From: Dactylonectria macrodidyma
Taxonomy: Eukaryota; Ascomycota; Sordariomycetes; Hypocreales; Nectriaceae
Assembly: GCA_020744425.1 (NCBI GenBank)
Contig: JAGMUV010000007.1
Location: 496,001-560,000 of the forward strand
Direction of reading: 5' to 3'
DNA length: 64,000 nt
Numbering within the stretch: the first letter of the stretch is position 1; each line of letters starts with the position of its first letter. This document shows, piece after piece, positions 35,140-46,557 of the stretch. The notes under the pieces were generated by a model. It saw only the letters and a list, made by a program, of their open reading frames with translations, was not told the origin of the DNA and ran no database searches. The position numbers were made by a program, and so were the translations under genes.

Positions 35140-36775
35140 ATGTCAGTTCTCAAGACTTTCCTTGCCCAAGCGGCATTCGCTGCTCTGGCCCATGGCCACG
35201 GAGTCATCCTCAACGCCCAAGGCCTTGACGGATCTCCTGCCAGTGTCGGTTTCCAAGGTAAACTCACATAACCCACGGCTTTAAACGCATCCCTGCTCAC
35301 AACAAATTAGTCGACCCTGCCATTGCTCGAAACTGCACTACCATCAACCCCTGCCAACAAGATGCCACCATCATCCGCAACGCGGAAATCACTGCCAACA
35401 TCGTCAACCAGTGTGGACGAACTGAGCTGTCAGGAAACATTGACGTGGGAGAGAACACCGAGAACGCTCTCGCTGCTGGACAGGTCACACAAGTCAAGGC
35501 TGGTAGCCAGCTGACTGTAACAATCCACCAAGTCAATGCGGACGGTGCTGGACCCTATGAGTGCGATCTGGATGAGACTAGCAACTCCGGAACCATATCA
35601 CAGGTAAGAATATCATAGATATCTTTCGATTATCGCCTCGCTAACATCAAGTCAGAACCTGACGGTTACGAACAATGTACCAGGCGCCAACGGATTCTCT
35701 CAAGCCAAAGCTCAACAGTTCAACATCACTGTTCAGATGCCTGACAGCTTCACCTGCACTGGAGGTGAGCAATCCCATATGCTTTGACACAGGATATCTC
35801 CGCTAACACCTTCCAGCATCAACTGGCAACGTGTGCACTGTTCGCTGCCGCAACAACGCCCTGGCCGGTCCCTTCGGTGGTTGCTTCGCTGTCCAGCAGA
35901 CCGACACCGATGAGAAGACCAACTCGGCCAACACCATCCAGACCACGCAGACCCTTGAGGGCGTTCTCAACCAGGTCCAGCAGAACCAGGCCGATTTCGA
36001 GGTCTCGGTGAAGGCGAACCAGAACGCCGGCTCTGACGAGGCCGCTCAGAACCTCGCTGCCGTCGAGGCCATCCTCAGTGCCTCCATTGTGTCCAAGGAA
36101 TCTGCTCAACAGACTCCTGACGTTGTCCTAGGAGGCAACCAGGGCAACAATGGCAACAACAACAATGGCAACAACGGCAACAACGGCAACAACGGAAACA
36201 ACAACAACAACGGGAACAACAACAACAACAACGGAAACAACAACAACGGAAACAACGGCAACAATGGCAACGACAATGTCGATACCACCCCAGTCGCTGA
36301 TGCCACTACAACGGCGGCTGGCGATGCTGCAAGCACCCCGGCAGCTGGAGATGGTGTTGCCACGGGTGGCCTTGGCGCCGGCGATGATATCGTCACCAGT
36401 GTCATCACTCCCAACAACCCCGCGGCGACAGACGCTGCTGGAGACGCCACCGACAACACTGGAGACAACACCGCTGATGACAACACCGGAGACAACACCG
36501 CTGATGACAACACCGGAGACAACACCGCTGATGGCAACACTGGAGACAACACCGCTGATGACAACACTGGAAACAACGGGGGCAATGGAAACGGCAACAA
36601 TGCCAACCAGGGCAACAACGGCAACAACAACCAGGGCAACAACGGTAACAATGGTAACAACGGCAACAACGGTAACAACGACGGCAACAACGGCTTCGGT
36701 CGATTTGGAAATGGTAACTTTGGACGGTCTGTTAAGGGAGAGATGCGATGGGCTAAGCGCATGGCGAGCCACTGA
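35140..36775 (+). CDS. Gas1/Egh16-like secreted protein with Asn/Gly-rich and DNTGDNTAD repeat tail
   Basis: Exons 35140-35257, 35311-35603, 35656-35764 and 35817-36775 give 492 aa; the three introns (53, 52 and 52 nt) are canonical. A signal peptide (MSVLKTFLAQAAFAALAHG) precedes the conserved HGVILNAQGLDG start of the Egh16/Gas1 family, which is known from appressorium-stage surface proteins of plant- and insect-pathogenic fungi. Typical motifs follow: NPCQQDATIIRN, NQCGRTELSG, GAGPYECDLDE and CTVRCRNNALAGPFGGC. The Cys-containing domain ends near residue 240. The tail is then unlike the core: Asn/Gly runs (36139-36270 and 36578-36710) flank four 9-residue repeats DNTGDNTAD, and the protein ends in the basic RWAKRMASH. 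There is no GPI signal. It is probably exported; its exact role is unknown. Confidence 0.85.
36452..36574 (+). repeat. 27-bp coding minisatellite (DNTGDNTAD repeat)
   Basis: Four 27-bp units (36452-36478, 36479-36505, 36506-36532, 36533-36559) and a partial fifth encode the nine-residue peptide DNTGDNTAD. Units differ by only a few bases, so copy number is likely to vary between strains. It lies inside the last exon of the Egh16-like gene. Confidence 0.9.
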
Positions 36776-37176
36776 AACCCGGAGGCGAGCGTCGAGATGC
36801 CAAGTCTCAGCCTGGGATAGCGGACATTGGCAATTCGAAAGGAGATGTATGATGAAGCAAAGATGTAACTAGATGGAACTGGTGTGGTGATTAATTTGAT
36901 TTGAACTGTGGGTATAATTTTGTGCGTTTTGGGTGTAGCGTACTGCTCGCTTGTCATGCAACGTCAAACGCTTATGCTTAACCAACAACCTGCAAGTCAC
37001 CTGCAAGCCAACTAAGTGCATGGCGAGCTCAGCTCGTGCGACGTAGGTGGACCTCGTCGTCTGGCGTTACAGACAGGTCCCCTGACGGACCCGTGGGTGG
37101 ATCTGGCGAAGTTGGAGTAAGCAGCCCCCTGCCAGCTAGCTGCGAGATCGGCCTCATGGACCTCAGCCAACTGCCT
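36776..37176. other. Convergent 3' intergenic region
   Basis: Lies between the ends of the Egh16-like gene and the Med18 gene. It contains short near-repeats of GCAAGTCACCTGCAAG (about 36990-37010). No gene is seen. Confidence 0.45.
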
Positions 37177-38067
37177 CTAGTTCTTGCCTAGCATTACCTT
37201 TTGGGGTAGCGCCTGGATGCCCTGCGGTTGTTGTGCGACTCTCGTATCGTGCACCTTACGGTCGATGGTTTTGAAGTCGAATACGCCTTCTAGTTCGCCG
37301 CGGATGGCTAGAAGTTGATCCTGAGCCTTGCGGATCTCGTCAGGCTTGTTGTCTTGGAGAACGTTAGCCTTGACTTGAAGGAACCACCGCTTCTGCATAT
37401 CGATAGGGGTCAGCGATTCCCAAGCTGGTAGGCTGGCTAAAGGGATATCGAATTGTCCTCTCATCTCCAGTGGAGTGTAATGGTCCAGAGGTTTCAAAAA
37501 GTAGTGTCTCACGAGGGAAAACTCGACGTCCTCACGAAAGAATCGGTAGACCTCTTCGATTGTCTCCGTCTTGAATCTTGGGCGAGTAAGCTTCCAAACC
37601 ACACAAAGTTAGGGGTGGTCTTACTGATAGTGATTATCACGCATCACAGAGGGAAGCTTTTTTTGGTCCCACAGCTCGACCTTCTTGCGCTGGGTAAGAA
37701 GAGGCCGACCATGTGGTGGATCTGGGAAGTCTGTCCAGCGCAACATCCCGGGCGTCGCATCGAGATCAGTTGCAGAGGCATTTGCACTCATGTCGCGGTC
37801 TTTCAGCACCTCATATCGGGTTTGGAGGACAAATGACTGCCGGGCGAGGTTTTGATGTAGGTCTTTCCAAAGAAAACCAACGTCTTTTCGGATGGGCTTG
37901 TCGATAGAGCTCTGGTTGGAGATGCCGACAGGCCTGGGCGGTCCTTGGAAGTAAAGCACCCGATGGACGCTCTCCCACGGCGACATGCCGCAGAGGCCAC
38001 CGAGAACAGCGCATGCGGCGGCAAAGTCACTGTCTTCGACGAGTGCTGTGAGGAAGACCTCGTACAT
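37177..38067 (-). CDS. MED18: Mediator complex subunit 18 (Med18/Srb5)
   Basis: Two exons on the minus strand, 38067-37625 and 37576-37177, joined by a 48-nt intron with donor GTAAGA, giving 280 aa. The N-terminus MYEVFLTALVEDSDFAAA is typical of fungal Med18. GISNQSSIDKPIRKDVGFLW, LARQSFVLQTRYEV and WTDFPDPPHGRPLLTQRKKV are familiar signature stretches, and the end reads FDFKTIDRKVHDTRVA followed by QALPQKVMLGKN. Med18 belongs to the Mediator head module and contacts Med20 and Med8; Mediator bridges activators and RNA polymerase II in the nucleus. It is divergent with the PNK gene, and the start codons are 363 bases apart. No oddity is seen. Confidence 0.95.
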
Positions 38068-38430
38068 AGTGACGGCGGATTGCCGAGAAGGCGAGAAGCG
38101 GCAGTACTGGCACTCTGCGTAGGGAGTATGAATGCGATGTACACCTTGAAAAGAGGAATATTATGGCGCCTTTGGTTTGTAGATATCGAAAAGCTGAAAA
38201 GAGCGTGCAAAAGACCTCGAATCTGTAAATGTCATTGTTTGCTGAGTGGAGCATCTGCGACTGCCAGCTTGGTGGAGATTCCTTCATGTAGCGTTTTGTG
38301 CACGTGACTTCGCGTCAAGCTGTCCGCGTGGCAGGCAGTCTTGGCGAGCATCACCCTTCGAGTTCGAGACTTTTCAACGACGACGATATCAAGCTTGAAT
38401 GCCGCCTCTCTCCCGAAACCAGTGCGCACA
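38068..38430. promoter_or_regulatory. Bidirectional promoter of MED18 and PNK
   Basis: 363 bases separate the divergent start codons of Med18 and the polynucleotide kinase/phosphatase. No strong TATA box is seen on either side. The region must hold both promoters, as is usual for closely spaced housekeeping genes. Confidence 0.6.
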
Positions 38431-39953
38431 ATGGCTCCAGCCAGTTCCGAGAGCAAGCGCAAGGCTGCCGATGCACCAGTTTCTCCTCCGCCCGTCAAGC
38501 GGAAGATCCAGAGCGGAACCACCAGTAAGCTGCCGCGACTCTCCCTGCGACACAGAAGTATACGTTGCTGACTGACCTGGATCTAGAGAGTGCCGTAGCT
38601 AGCTTCTTTACGCCGTCATCACAGAAGCCCAAGGACCGGACGACGTGGTCTGAACGAAGCCCCAACGACGACACACCTGCGACCCTCCTCGTCGGCCGTT
38701 ACGAACCGGAAGTGAAAGAAGACGGGGCAATCAAGAGAAGAAAGATTGCTGCGTTTGACCTCGACTCAACGCTTGTATCAACGTCATCGGGCAAGACACA
38801 TAGCCGTGGCGCCTCCGACTGGAAGTGGTGGGATAGCTGTGTGCCTGGGCGACTACGAGAGTTGTACCAAGACGAGGGCTATCGTGTGGTCATCCTCTCT
38901 AATCAGGGCGGATTGACGCTCCACCTCGACGCCAACTTCAAGGGCCCCAAAGCATCAACCCAAAAGCGTGTGAGCGATTTCAAGCAGAAATGCAGTGCTA
39001 TCTTGAACAACCTGAACCTGCCTACCACCGTATACGCTGCTACCGGTCGCGACATCTATAGAAAGCCAAGCACGGGCATGTGGAAGGAGCTTTGCAACGA
39101 CTACGACATCCCAGAGGACGAAGTCGATCTCGAAAACAGCATTTTTGTTGGTGATGCAGGAGGGCGAATCGCAGCGCTGGGCAAGCGAGCTGACGGAGTC
39201 GCCGCTGTGGCCAAAGACTTTAGCTGCTCAGACCGGAACTTTGCGCACAATGCAGGGATCAAGTACCACACACCCGAAGAATTTTTCCTGGGAGAAAAAG
39301 AGCGGACTTTTATCCGAGATTTCGACGTCGCCGACTATCCCTACACAACTGGCAACGGCGAGGCAATGCCGGACGGGCCCCGCGCCGTGTTTGAGAAGAC
39401 TAACAACCAGGACATCGTCTTATTTTGTGGGCCACCTGGGGCCGGGAAGAGCACGTTCTATTGGAGGTACCTCAAGCCACTTAGCTATGAAAGGATCAAC
39501 CAGGACACCCTCAAGTCTCGCGACAAGTGCCTCCACACCGCCCGGGAGCTCCTTGGAGAAGGCGACTCGATTGCGATTGGTCAGTTCCCACAGCCGTCCT
39601 TCACCATACCCGATCCGCTAATTGACGAGTTTTCCTTTCTAGATAATACGAACGCAGATCCCGGTACAAGATCTCTCTGGATTGACGTTGCCAAGAAATT
39701 CGGCATTCCTATCCGATGTGTGTGGTTCACGACACCTCTTCCAGTGTGTAAACACAACGACACCTTGCGTTCAATAAACACGTCCATGAACCCAGAATCC
39801 AGGCAGATTCTCCCCAAAATGGCCTTCGACACCTTCGCGTCGCGATTCAAGGCCCCGCACCTCAAGGAAGGATTTCAGGACATTAGAGAGATCCACTTCG
39901 AGTTCCGGGGCACCCACGCTGACTACGAAATATGGGGTCGGTACTGGGTGTGA
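38431..39953 (+). CDS. Polynucleotide kinase 3'-phosphatase (PNK)
   Basis: Exons 38431-38524, 38587-39579 and 39643-39953 give 465 aa. The second intron (63 nt, GTCAGT) removes a spurious Ser/Pro insert so that the frame reads AIDNTNADPGTRSLW, the conserved kinase loop. The N-terminal 35 residues are a basic Pro/Lys tail (VSPPPVKRKI), a likely nuclear signal. The HAD phosphatase domain has FDLDSTL (Asp89, Asp91), YRKPSTGMW (189-197) and FVGDAGGR (218-225). The C-terminal kinase domain has the Walker A GPPGAGKST (313-321). There is no FHA domain, unlike the mammalian enzyme, as is normal for fungal homologues. The protein restores 5'-phosphate and removes 3'-phosphate at DNA strand breaks; Pnk1 is the fission yeast counterpart. 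Confidence 0.93.
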
Positions 39954-41942
39954 GGGGACTGGTGAGGAGAAATGCAACCAACATCATGCGATTCTACCGA
40001 CGGGTGGGCTCCGGCCAGGCAGAAACGACGGGATGTTGAACGAGATAGACGTGGCACAGGCCGGGGTTCTCTGGGGTGATTCCAGGGACAGACGAGAGCG
40101 CAGAACCTTGTTTTGAGCAAGAGCAACAGTTATTGGTGAGTTAATCGACGCCTTGACAGGGCCGGCGGCGAGAAGATATCTCGGGGTGGTCTCGACTCGT
40201 GGAGAGGCCCAGGTAGCGTCGGAGGGACCCCGCTACCCCGGCCCCAACATGTAGGAAAACCCCCGTCGACGGTGGCATTGTCATGGCGCGGAGACGACGA
40301 AACTTCTCCACCACATGGACGCAAAGACCACGGAGAGGACCGTTAAGGAACCAGGGGGCCCGCTATGTGGATTAGTGTCGGGGAACAGAAAAAGAACCGG
40401 GCCGAATCCGTGCTGGCGAACCTATCCTGTACCGCCCAAAGTGCTTACGTTTTGGTGACTCTGGTGTTGCTCTGAGCGCCATGTGCCTTGTTTACGGGGA
40501 CAGTTCTGCGGGGAATGCGGAGGCTGGTAGGAGCGTTGGCGGGATATTTAAAACGGGTCAGCAGAGTAGAAATAACCGTATCTTATCCTGGACCCGTCAC
40601 GCGGCACCCGAGTGGTCAGTTGTGGCACGGGTTGACAATTGCCGAAGCGGAGAGTGGTTGGTTTCATTTTTTGACAGTGGAGGATGCGGTAGACTCGAGG
40701 GGACTCGAGGGAGGCCCGTCTCGTCCATGACGATGATGTTTTGTCGGTCGCTGATGCCCAGAACAAGATATCTTGATTATCTCGATGTTGCTAGCTTGAT
40801 GTTGTTGAAAATACTTGGCGGTCGTCTGTCGACTATTCCCGCCTCCAATCGGCATCTCTGCCAAGAGTGAGGCTCCCGGCTTTTCCTCTTGGCAGTGCGT
40901 CAATGGGCAATTGATGATGGTTGTGGCTTTGGAGACTTGGCGGGCGAGGGCCGTCGCCAAGATTGTCGCTAGCGGGATCCCACCGCTCGGCGGCGCTTTC
41001 CTATATTGGTCGAGGGGAAAGACGTGTGTGTGAGAGGATGCAATGAGACAACGTCGGATGTGAGAAACGAGAGAATAAGAAAATAAAGAAATGACAAAAT
41101 CGGACGAACAAGAATCATGCTCGGACAAATACTCACATGGGAAATGTTCCTCATTGCCAGCTAGCTTCTCTTTATACAACTTGCCATGCCGAACAGCCGT
41201 CTCTCTGTTATTGACGGTTTCTAGAAATCTTTCATTCCTACCTAGTCATGGGACTTCTCCGCGGCATTGACCACAAATTACTCACGTTCTCACCACGCCA
41301 CACTACATCTGGAATCTCGCCCGAATAAGATTGCCGTGCGGAGAAGGTTACATCCAGTCAATATGATCCATCCACAGCAAGGTCCATTACTCGTGCAACC
41401 ACAGCGGGTCGGTCGACTTTCCCCTCACAAAACCTAGTGACGGGTGGACCCCGTTGACCCCCTCGAGGAGGGGAGGGAGCGCCCTGGGTGGAATATCATA
41501 GTTTTTGCTTACCCCTAGACCCCCAACTGGTTCGCGAATCCCTACCCCACGAAATTCCCCAAGGGCAGGTTTTCGTCCAGAGTGTGGAGGGGCGAAGAAA
41601 AACAGGCCCAGAAACGTTGGCGCGGGCGCACCGTCCATGCCACTTCGCTGCGCCCACGATCACAGCACAACGGGGATTCTCCGTTCCAAAGGAGAAGCGA
41701 TCTTCTCCGAGCCTGGCACGACTCGGATCGGTTTTATTAAAACCGAGCTGTTTTCGCGAGCCTGGGCTGTCTATACGTACTAAACGGTCGTGTGTGGGTA
41801 GACGTTGGCGTTGGGTCCGGGTTTGGATAAATAAGAGCTCCAACGTCCCTCGTTCTTGGACCCAGACACCTCACTTCCCTCTCTCATCCCCCTCCCCCCC
41901 TTCCACCCAAAACTTCTCAGACTTCTTTACTCTTTTGCAAAA
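39954..41942. other. Intergenic with transporter promoter
   Basis: 2 kb without a supportable gene. Close to the next gene, GGATAAATAAGAG (about 41824-41836) is a good TATA-like element 110 bases before the start codon, and the leader is a C/T-rich tract (CTCCCCCCCTTCC). A 171-codon minus frame (40664-41179) has no domain and is considered chance. Confidence 0.5.
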
Positions 41943-43756
41943 ATGGCCGGAGGAGTCAAGAAACCCGTCAACATTTTTAGGTTGAATGACCTCGATGAGC
42001 CGGAAGGCGCCTTTAACTGGCGACTATGGTTTGCCGTCATCTCCTTCTCGCTGCTCGGTGCTGCTCGAGGTATCGACGAGGGTCTGATTTCCGGCGCCTT
42101 CAACTCGGCCGATTTCAAGGAGACCATCGACTATGAGTCGTACAGCACCGTCGAGCAGGCCAACATCAAGGCCAATGTCTCTGCCATGGTGCAGCTTGGA
42201 TCCGTTGCCGGCGCTCTGATGTAAGACAACAACACCAAAACTTGCAATGCCAGCCAATTTCCCCCCCCAACCACACACTAACTCTGTCGATAGTGCCTTT
42301 GTTGTTTGCGACAAAATCGGCCGTATCTGGGCTACTCGTTTCCTCTGCATGCTCTGGGCCCTCGGTATCGCCATCTTCATGATTGGCGGTGTCAAGGGCA
42401 GCCTTGGTGCCATCTACGCCGGACGCTTCATTGCTGGCCTCGGTGTCGGTCAGACGCCCGTCGTCGGGTAAGTTTGCCATTTCAAAGCCCCTCTATAATA
42501 CCCACGTCTTCTAACACCTTCATCACAGACCCGTCTACATCGCCGAAGTTGCTCCCGCGTCGATTCGAGGTCTCTGCACCTGCTTCTTCACCGGCGCCGT
42601 CTACATCGGCATCGTGCTCGCCTACTTCACCAACTACGGCTGCGCCGTCCACATGTCCGAAGACACTCACAACCGATGGCTCGTCCCCACCAGCTTGCAC
42701 ATCATGATGTCCGGCATCATCCTGCTCCTCATGTTCTTCCAGTCCGAGTCGCCTCGCTTCCTCGTCAAGGAGGGCAAGGCCGACGAGGCCGCCCGCGTCA
42801 TGGCCCGCATCCGACAGCAGCCCATCGACGGCGAGTACATCATTGGCGAGATTGCCAACATCCAGAATGCCCTCGACCACGAGCTTGAGGCTACCAAGGG
42901 TGTCGGCGCTCTCGGCAAGATCAAGGAGATGTTCCTTGTCCCCAGCAACCTGTACCGCCTGTACCTCACCAGCATGGTCCAGTTCCTGTCTCAGTGGTCC
43001 GGCGCCGGTTCCATCACCCTCTATGCCCCCGACCTGTTCAGCCTGCTCGGCATCACCGGAACTAACGAGTCCCTGCTCGTCACTGCCGTCTTTGGTATCG
43101 TCAAGCTCTGTGCCGCCCTCATCTGCGCCCTCTTCCTCGTCGATGTCATCGGCCGCAAGCGAGCCTTGCTCACCGGTATCACCCTCCAGACCATTGCCAT
43201 GATCTACGTCGCCTCGTTCCTCACCAAGATTCCCCAGCTTGGCGTTGACGAGGAATTCGTCCTGCCCGACTCGGACCTGGGTGCCAGCCGCGGTGCCATC
43301 GCCATGATCTACGTCTCCGGCTTCGGTTGGGCTCTGGGCTGGAACTCCATGCAGTACCTCCTCACTGCAGAGCTGTTCCCTCTCCGCATCCGAGCTCTCG
43401 CCACCTCGTGGGCCATGACTCTGCACTTCGCCAACCAGTACGGCAACTCCCGCGCCGTCCCCAACATGCTGCTTCCCACCAGCGACGGCGGTATCTCCCC
43501 CAAGGGTACCTTCTGGTGCTTCGCCGCCGTCACCTTCATCGGTGGACTCTGGGTCTTCATCTCCGTTCCCGAGACCAGCGGTCGCAGCCTCGAGAGCATG
43601 GACCACCTGTTCGACCTTCCCTGGTACAAGATTGGTCTGTACGGTAACAAGGACGCCGAGCAGAAAGACCACGCCATCGATGAGAAGCAACGCGTTGCTG
43701 AGGAGGAGCACGGCATGGGTGTCGAGGTTGAGGACAAGAGAAGACAGGGAGTCTAA
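41943..43756 (+). CDS. MFS sugar/quinate-type transporter
   Basis: Exons 41943-42220, 42294-42467 and 42529-43756 give 559 aa; introns of 73 and 61 nt have GTAAGA and GTAAGT donors. It carries the sugar-transporter signatures: GRFIAGLGVGQTPVVG then PVYIAEVAPASIRG after TM4, SESPRFLVKEGKADEA in the central loop, DVIGRKRALL at TM8-9 and VPETSGRSLESMD after TM12. About 12 hydrophobic segments are present, so it is a plasma-membrane symporter of the SP family. The N-terminal FNWRLWF motif resembles the quinate permease QutD subgroup, but the substrate is not determined. The N and C termini are charged and cytosolic. Codon use is strongly biased to C in third positions, suggesting good expression. 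Confidence 0.9.
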
Positions 43757-44663
43757 GGAACGAGGAAGACTCGTCTCTTTGCTGTTGACGGTACAAATGA
43801 GATATTTACGCCATTGTGGTCTCTGGGAGAGGCAATGTGCTACGTCCTGATCGCACGTATTACGATAGGAGAAAATAAATGCAGACTCAAAGAGTCAAAC
43901 CATCATTGGTTTCTGAGCATCAACTCTGGTTTCATATCTACTAAACTACAACGTGACCTATGTCCAAGTTAATGATGATCCTCTGGAAACAAAGTCGTGA
44001 CAAATCATATGCACGTCAACTAGCAAAGAGTTATTTATGTATGTTAGAGTTTCATATTGAAGCGCGCCGTAGCGTGCTCAGTGGTGAACTGCCATTGATC
44101 TACCAAAAACACAATAACTAAAGAAGACAAAAGCCGGGTATCAAAGAGCCGGCATGACAAAGGAAACAGAACAGCCTCGTTGGGTGTAGATATCACCAAT
44201 CCAACGGATAACGTAGCAAAAAGTACAATAAGCTCATCGAGCATCCAGACCAACCCATCCAGTAGACAACAAAGCAACGAGGCAGACTGGCCGCATGGGC
44301 ATCAGCCAACTAGTCCAACCCATAGCGCGATAAGGAAATAGAACGGTATTACCAAGTATCAAAGTCCACCAAGTCAGTCGAGAGGGACGATAAAGTAGAA
44401 CCTGCGTTTCGGGATCAAAAGCCAAACCTCAACCATTCCGGCCAATAGCGTGACAAGCAGACGGAATGATCATATCGCGGATGAAAGCCAATAATTGAGT
44501 CGACAGAGCGGCGAGAAATAGACCGTTCATGCTGTCAACTAGGTATTAGACATTTGCGAGAGCATGACACACAAAGTCAATAACTGCTTTAGGAACTCAC
44601 GATATCATCTCTTCCGGTCAAGGGTGATATTCCGAGACATTTCCACTCTGTCTTTCAATTCTG
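43757..44663. other. Intergenic with degenerate tandem repeat
   Basis: Between two convergent genes. 44140-44525 is a degenerate 60-bp tandem array (listed separately). The rest holds nothing recognised. Confidence 0.45.
44140..44525. repeat. Degenerate ~60-bp tandem array (7 units)
   Basis: Seven units carry a core like GATAANGNA-AATA at 44153, 44206, 44265, 44327, 44387, 44449 and 44509 (spacing 53-62). Each is preceded by a CCAAnCC-like block. Units match only partly, so the array is old or RIP-mutated. It sits just beyond the 3' end of the minus-strand gene at 44664. Confidence 0.55.
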
Positions 44664-45716
44664 TTAAGGCTTCCCGTCGGGGCTAACACTCCGTTCTCGA
44701 GGAGGAGCTGTGAGGCTAGAAGAACCCTCGGCAGGCGACGAGCTAGGAGGCAAAGCCAATCGGGCTCGGCCCCGATTCGGATCGAAGGAAACGGAGAACG
44801 GAAGCTGTGGAAAATATGGCTCTGTGGGCGAGGTGACATATCGGGCTGGTGGCACGTATGATGGGGTCCGAACATTTTCGACAGTATTTGTGTGATGAAC
44901 AGGTGCAAAAGCAATCTTGCCATTGTCAACAACGCTGAGGGGCGCTAAGGGGCCAACGTGGAGGGGATTCAAAGGACGTGGGATAGATGGTACCTGAGTC
45001 TGCTCCTCAAAGGGCGTGTGCTGATGTAGCGGTGGCTTGTACACCTGGATCTGCGTATCAGATGCTTCGTGGCGCGACGCCTGGGAAGGCTGAGGTGACG
45101 GCAGCTCGTACATCTGGAGCTCAATGTTAGGCACTGTTTGTCGCAACGCCGGCCGAAACGGGTGTGGTTCGTATACCTGGGGCTCCGTATTCGGCTCTGC
45201 ATGGTGTAGGGCTACTTGAGGGGAATCGGCTTGATCTGTTCCGAGAGGTAGGCCATAGGCGTCAGCTTGTTCTCTCTCTCCGTCACTGAAAAGCGGCGAT
45301 GGGGTTCTCACTCCGATCAACTCCATGGCTGCTTGCTGAAAAACCAGGGCCAAAGACGAGCAACGTTGCAGCGGCGGGAGCTCAGGTTCCGAGTCGGGGA
45401 TCACCTCTGGCTCCTTCGTCACAATCTTCACCTGGCCTTCCCCTCGGGGAGTGCCAATAGGTGGGTGGATGACTTTCACAGGAGATTCGTCGCTGTCATC
45501 TGGTATGGACGAAAGGGCACCAATGCTCTTGTGAGAATCTGTCGAGGTAGCGGAACTCGAACGCCCGAGAGAGTCGGTTTCAGAGAACTCATCATCCACG
45601 TTCCACACCTGGCCCAAGGGGGACGGAAAATCAGGAATGTAGGATTCGTAGCCTGGACGGGATTCGAGGCTATCCTGCGCCGAGAATATGGTAAAGGCGC
45701 GTTTCGTGCCTGCCAT
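44664..45716 (-). CDS. Hypothetical Pro/Ser-rich protein with imperfect repeats
   Basis: A single minus-strand exon of 350 aa starting at the ATG ending at 45716 (MAGTKRAFTIFSAQDS). An upstream extension of the frame has no better start. The N-terminal half is acidic and Ser-rich (EFSETDSLGRSSSATSTDS). The middle has three imperfect copies of a block of about 22-26 residues built around QVYEP, QMYELPSPQPSQ and QVYKPPLHQ. The C-terminus is Pro-rich with PSYVPPARY and SFDPNRGRARLALP. It looks intrinsically disordered. No family recognised. Its 3' flank carries the 60-bp array. Confidence 0.55.
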   Translation of the reverse strand: MAGTKRAFTIFSAQDSLESRPGYESYIPDFPSPLGQVWNVDDEFSETDSLGRSSSATSTDSHKSIGALSSIPDDSDESPVKVIHPPIGTPRGEGQVKIVTKEPEVIPDSEPELPPLQRCSSLALVFQQAAMELIGVRTPSPLFSDGEREQADAYGLPLGTDQADSPQVALHHAEPNTEPQVYEPHPFRPALRQTVPNIELQMYELPSPQPSQASRHEASDTQIQVYKPPLHQHTPFEEQTQVPSIPRPLNPLHVGPLAPLSVVDNGKIAFAPVHHTNTVENVRTPSYVPPARYVTSPTEPYFPQLPFSVSFDPNRGRARLALPPSSSPAEGSSSLTAPPRERSVSPDGKP

Positions 45717-46557
45717 GGTGTTGATCGAGGAGGATGGAAGGCGTAGAGGCGATGAAAAGGAGATCGTAGAGGCTGGGAGTAGGTAGAACGTCGAGTTAGA
45801 AGAGTTGCTGTTAACGCGAAGGTTGTTGAGTGGGTAGTAGAAGGGATTAGGTGAAATGGTGAGGTTTCTGTCAAGAGAAGAAGAGTAGGTTAGGGAAACG
45901 TGGGTGACGAGAAGAAAGAAAGCTGGCTTGTCCACGCGTGATATTTGTAGTTCACGAAAAGCACCAACTGGCAACAGACGCAGTGTTTGCGTGCGCGCTG
46001 ACCATGAATCACCATCCGACAGTAACCGACGCAAACGAAAGTGCTAACCAGACAAATACTTCGCATTGAGAGTGTTAATACTGTTATTCTCGTTGTTGAT
46101 TTTTTCTTCCACTGTTGAACTTTGGTCCCTATCCAGGTGTGCGCTACTTACCAAGCATCTTTAATTCGGGAGGAGTAGTTCAGGTGATGCAGAGGACTGG
46201 GCCATCACAAATTCAGAAATCAAGAAGGAATTGCAGCTGCACACTTATCTGCCCAGACAGGCTAGTTTGGTGAACAAAGCTTGGTGTATCTCACAGGGGC
46301 ACAGGCATTTGGTTTAGTCTGATTTTCAATGAACACATGGATGAAATAAAAGAGAAATTAGATCGCCTTGTCGTGAGGCGATTTCGCGTATGGGGATGAA
46401 TTCTGTCCAAGTTGTCTCCGCCACCACTCCAGCCTCCGTGGGTCGTTCACAGAAAGGGACAGCATTTGAAACTCCAAATGAAAGAACCCAGCAGTGAAAA
46501 CAACAGTATGTACCCAATACCCAAGTCCGGGACAATAGCAACTCAAATCACCATTCA
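45717..46557. other. Intergenic
   Basis: Contains the promoter and leader of the Pro/Ser-rich gene (minus strand) and the 3' end of the broken ATPase gene. No gene is supported. Confidence 0.45.

Noticed and set aside
36106..36957. Leu/Pro-rich minus frame over the Egh16-like tail
   Set aside because: Antisense translation of the Asn/Gly repeat; no independent support.
40664..41179. 171-codon minus frame
   Set aside because: No domain, no introns, irregular composition.
42482..43711. 409-codon minus-strand frame over the MFS transporter
   Set aside because: Antisense shadow of the transporter (Glu/Gly/Asp/Val-rich).
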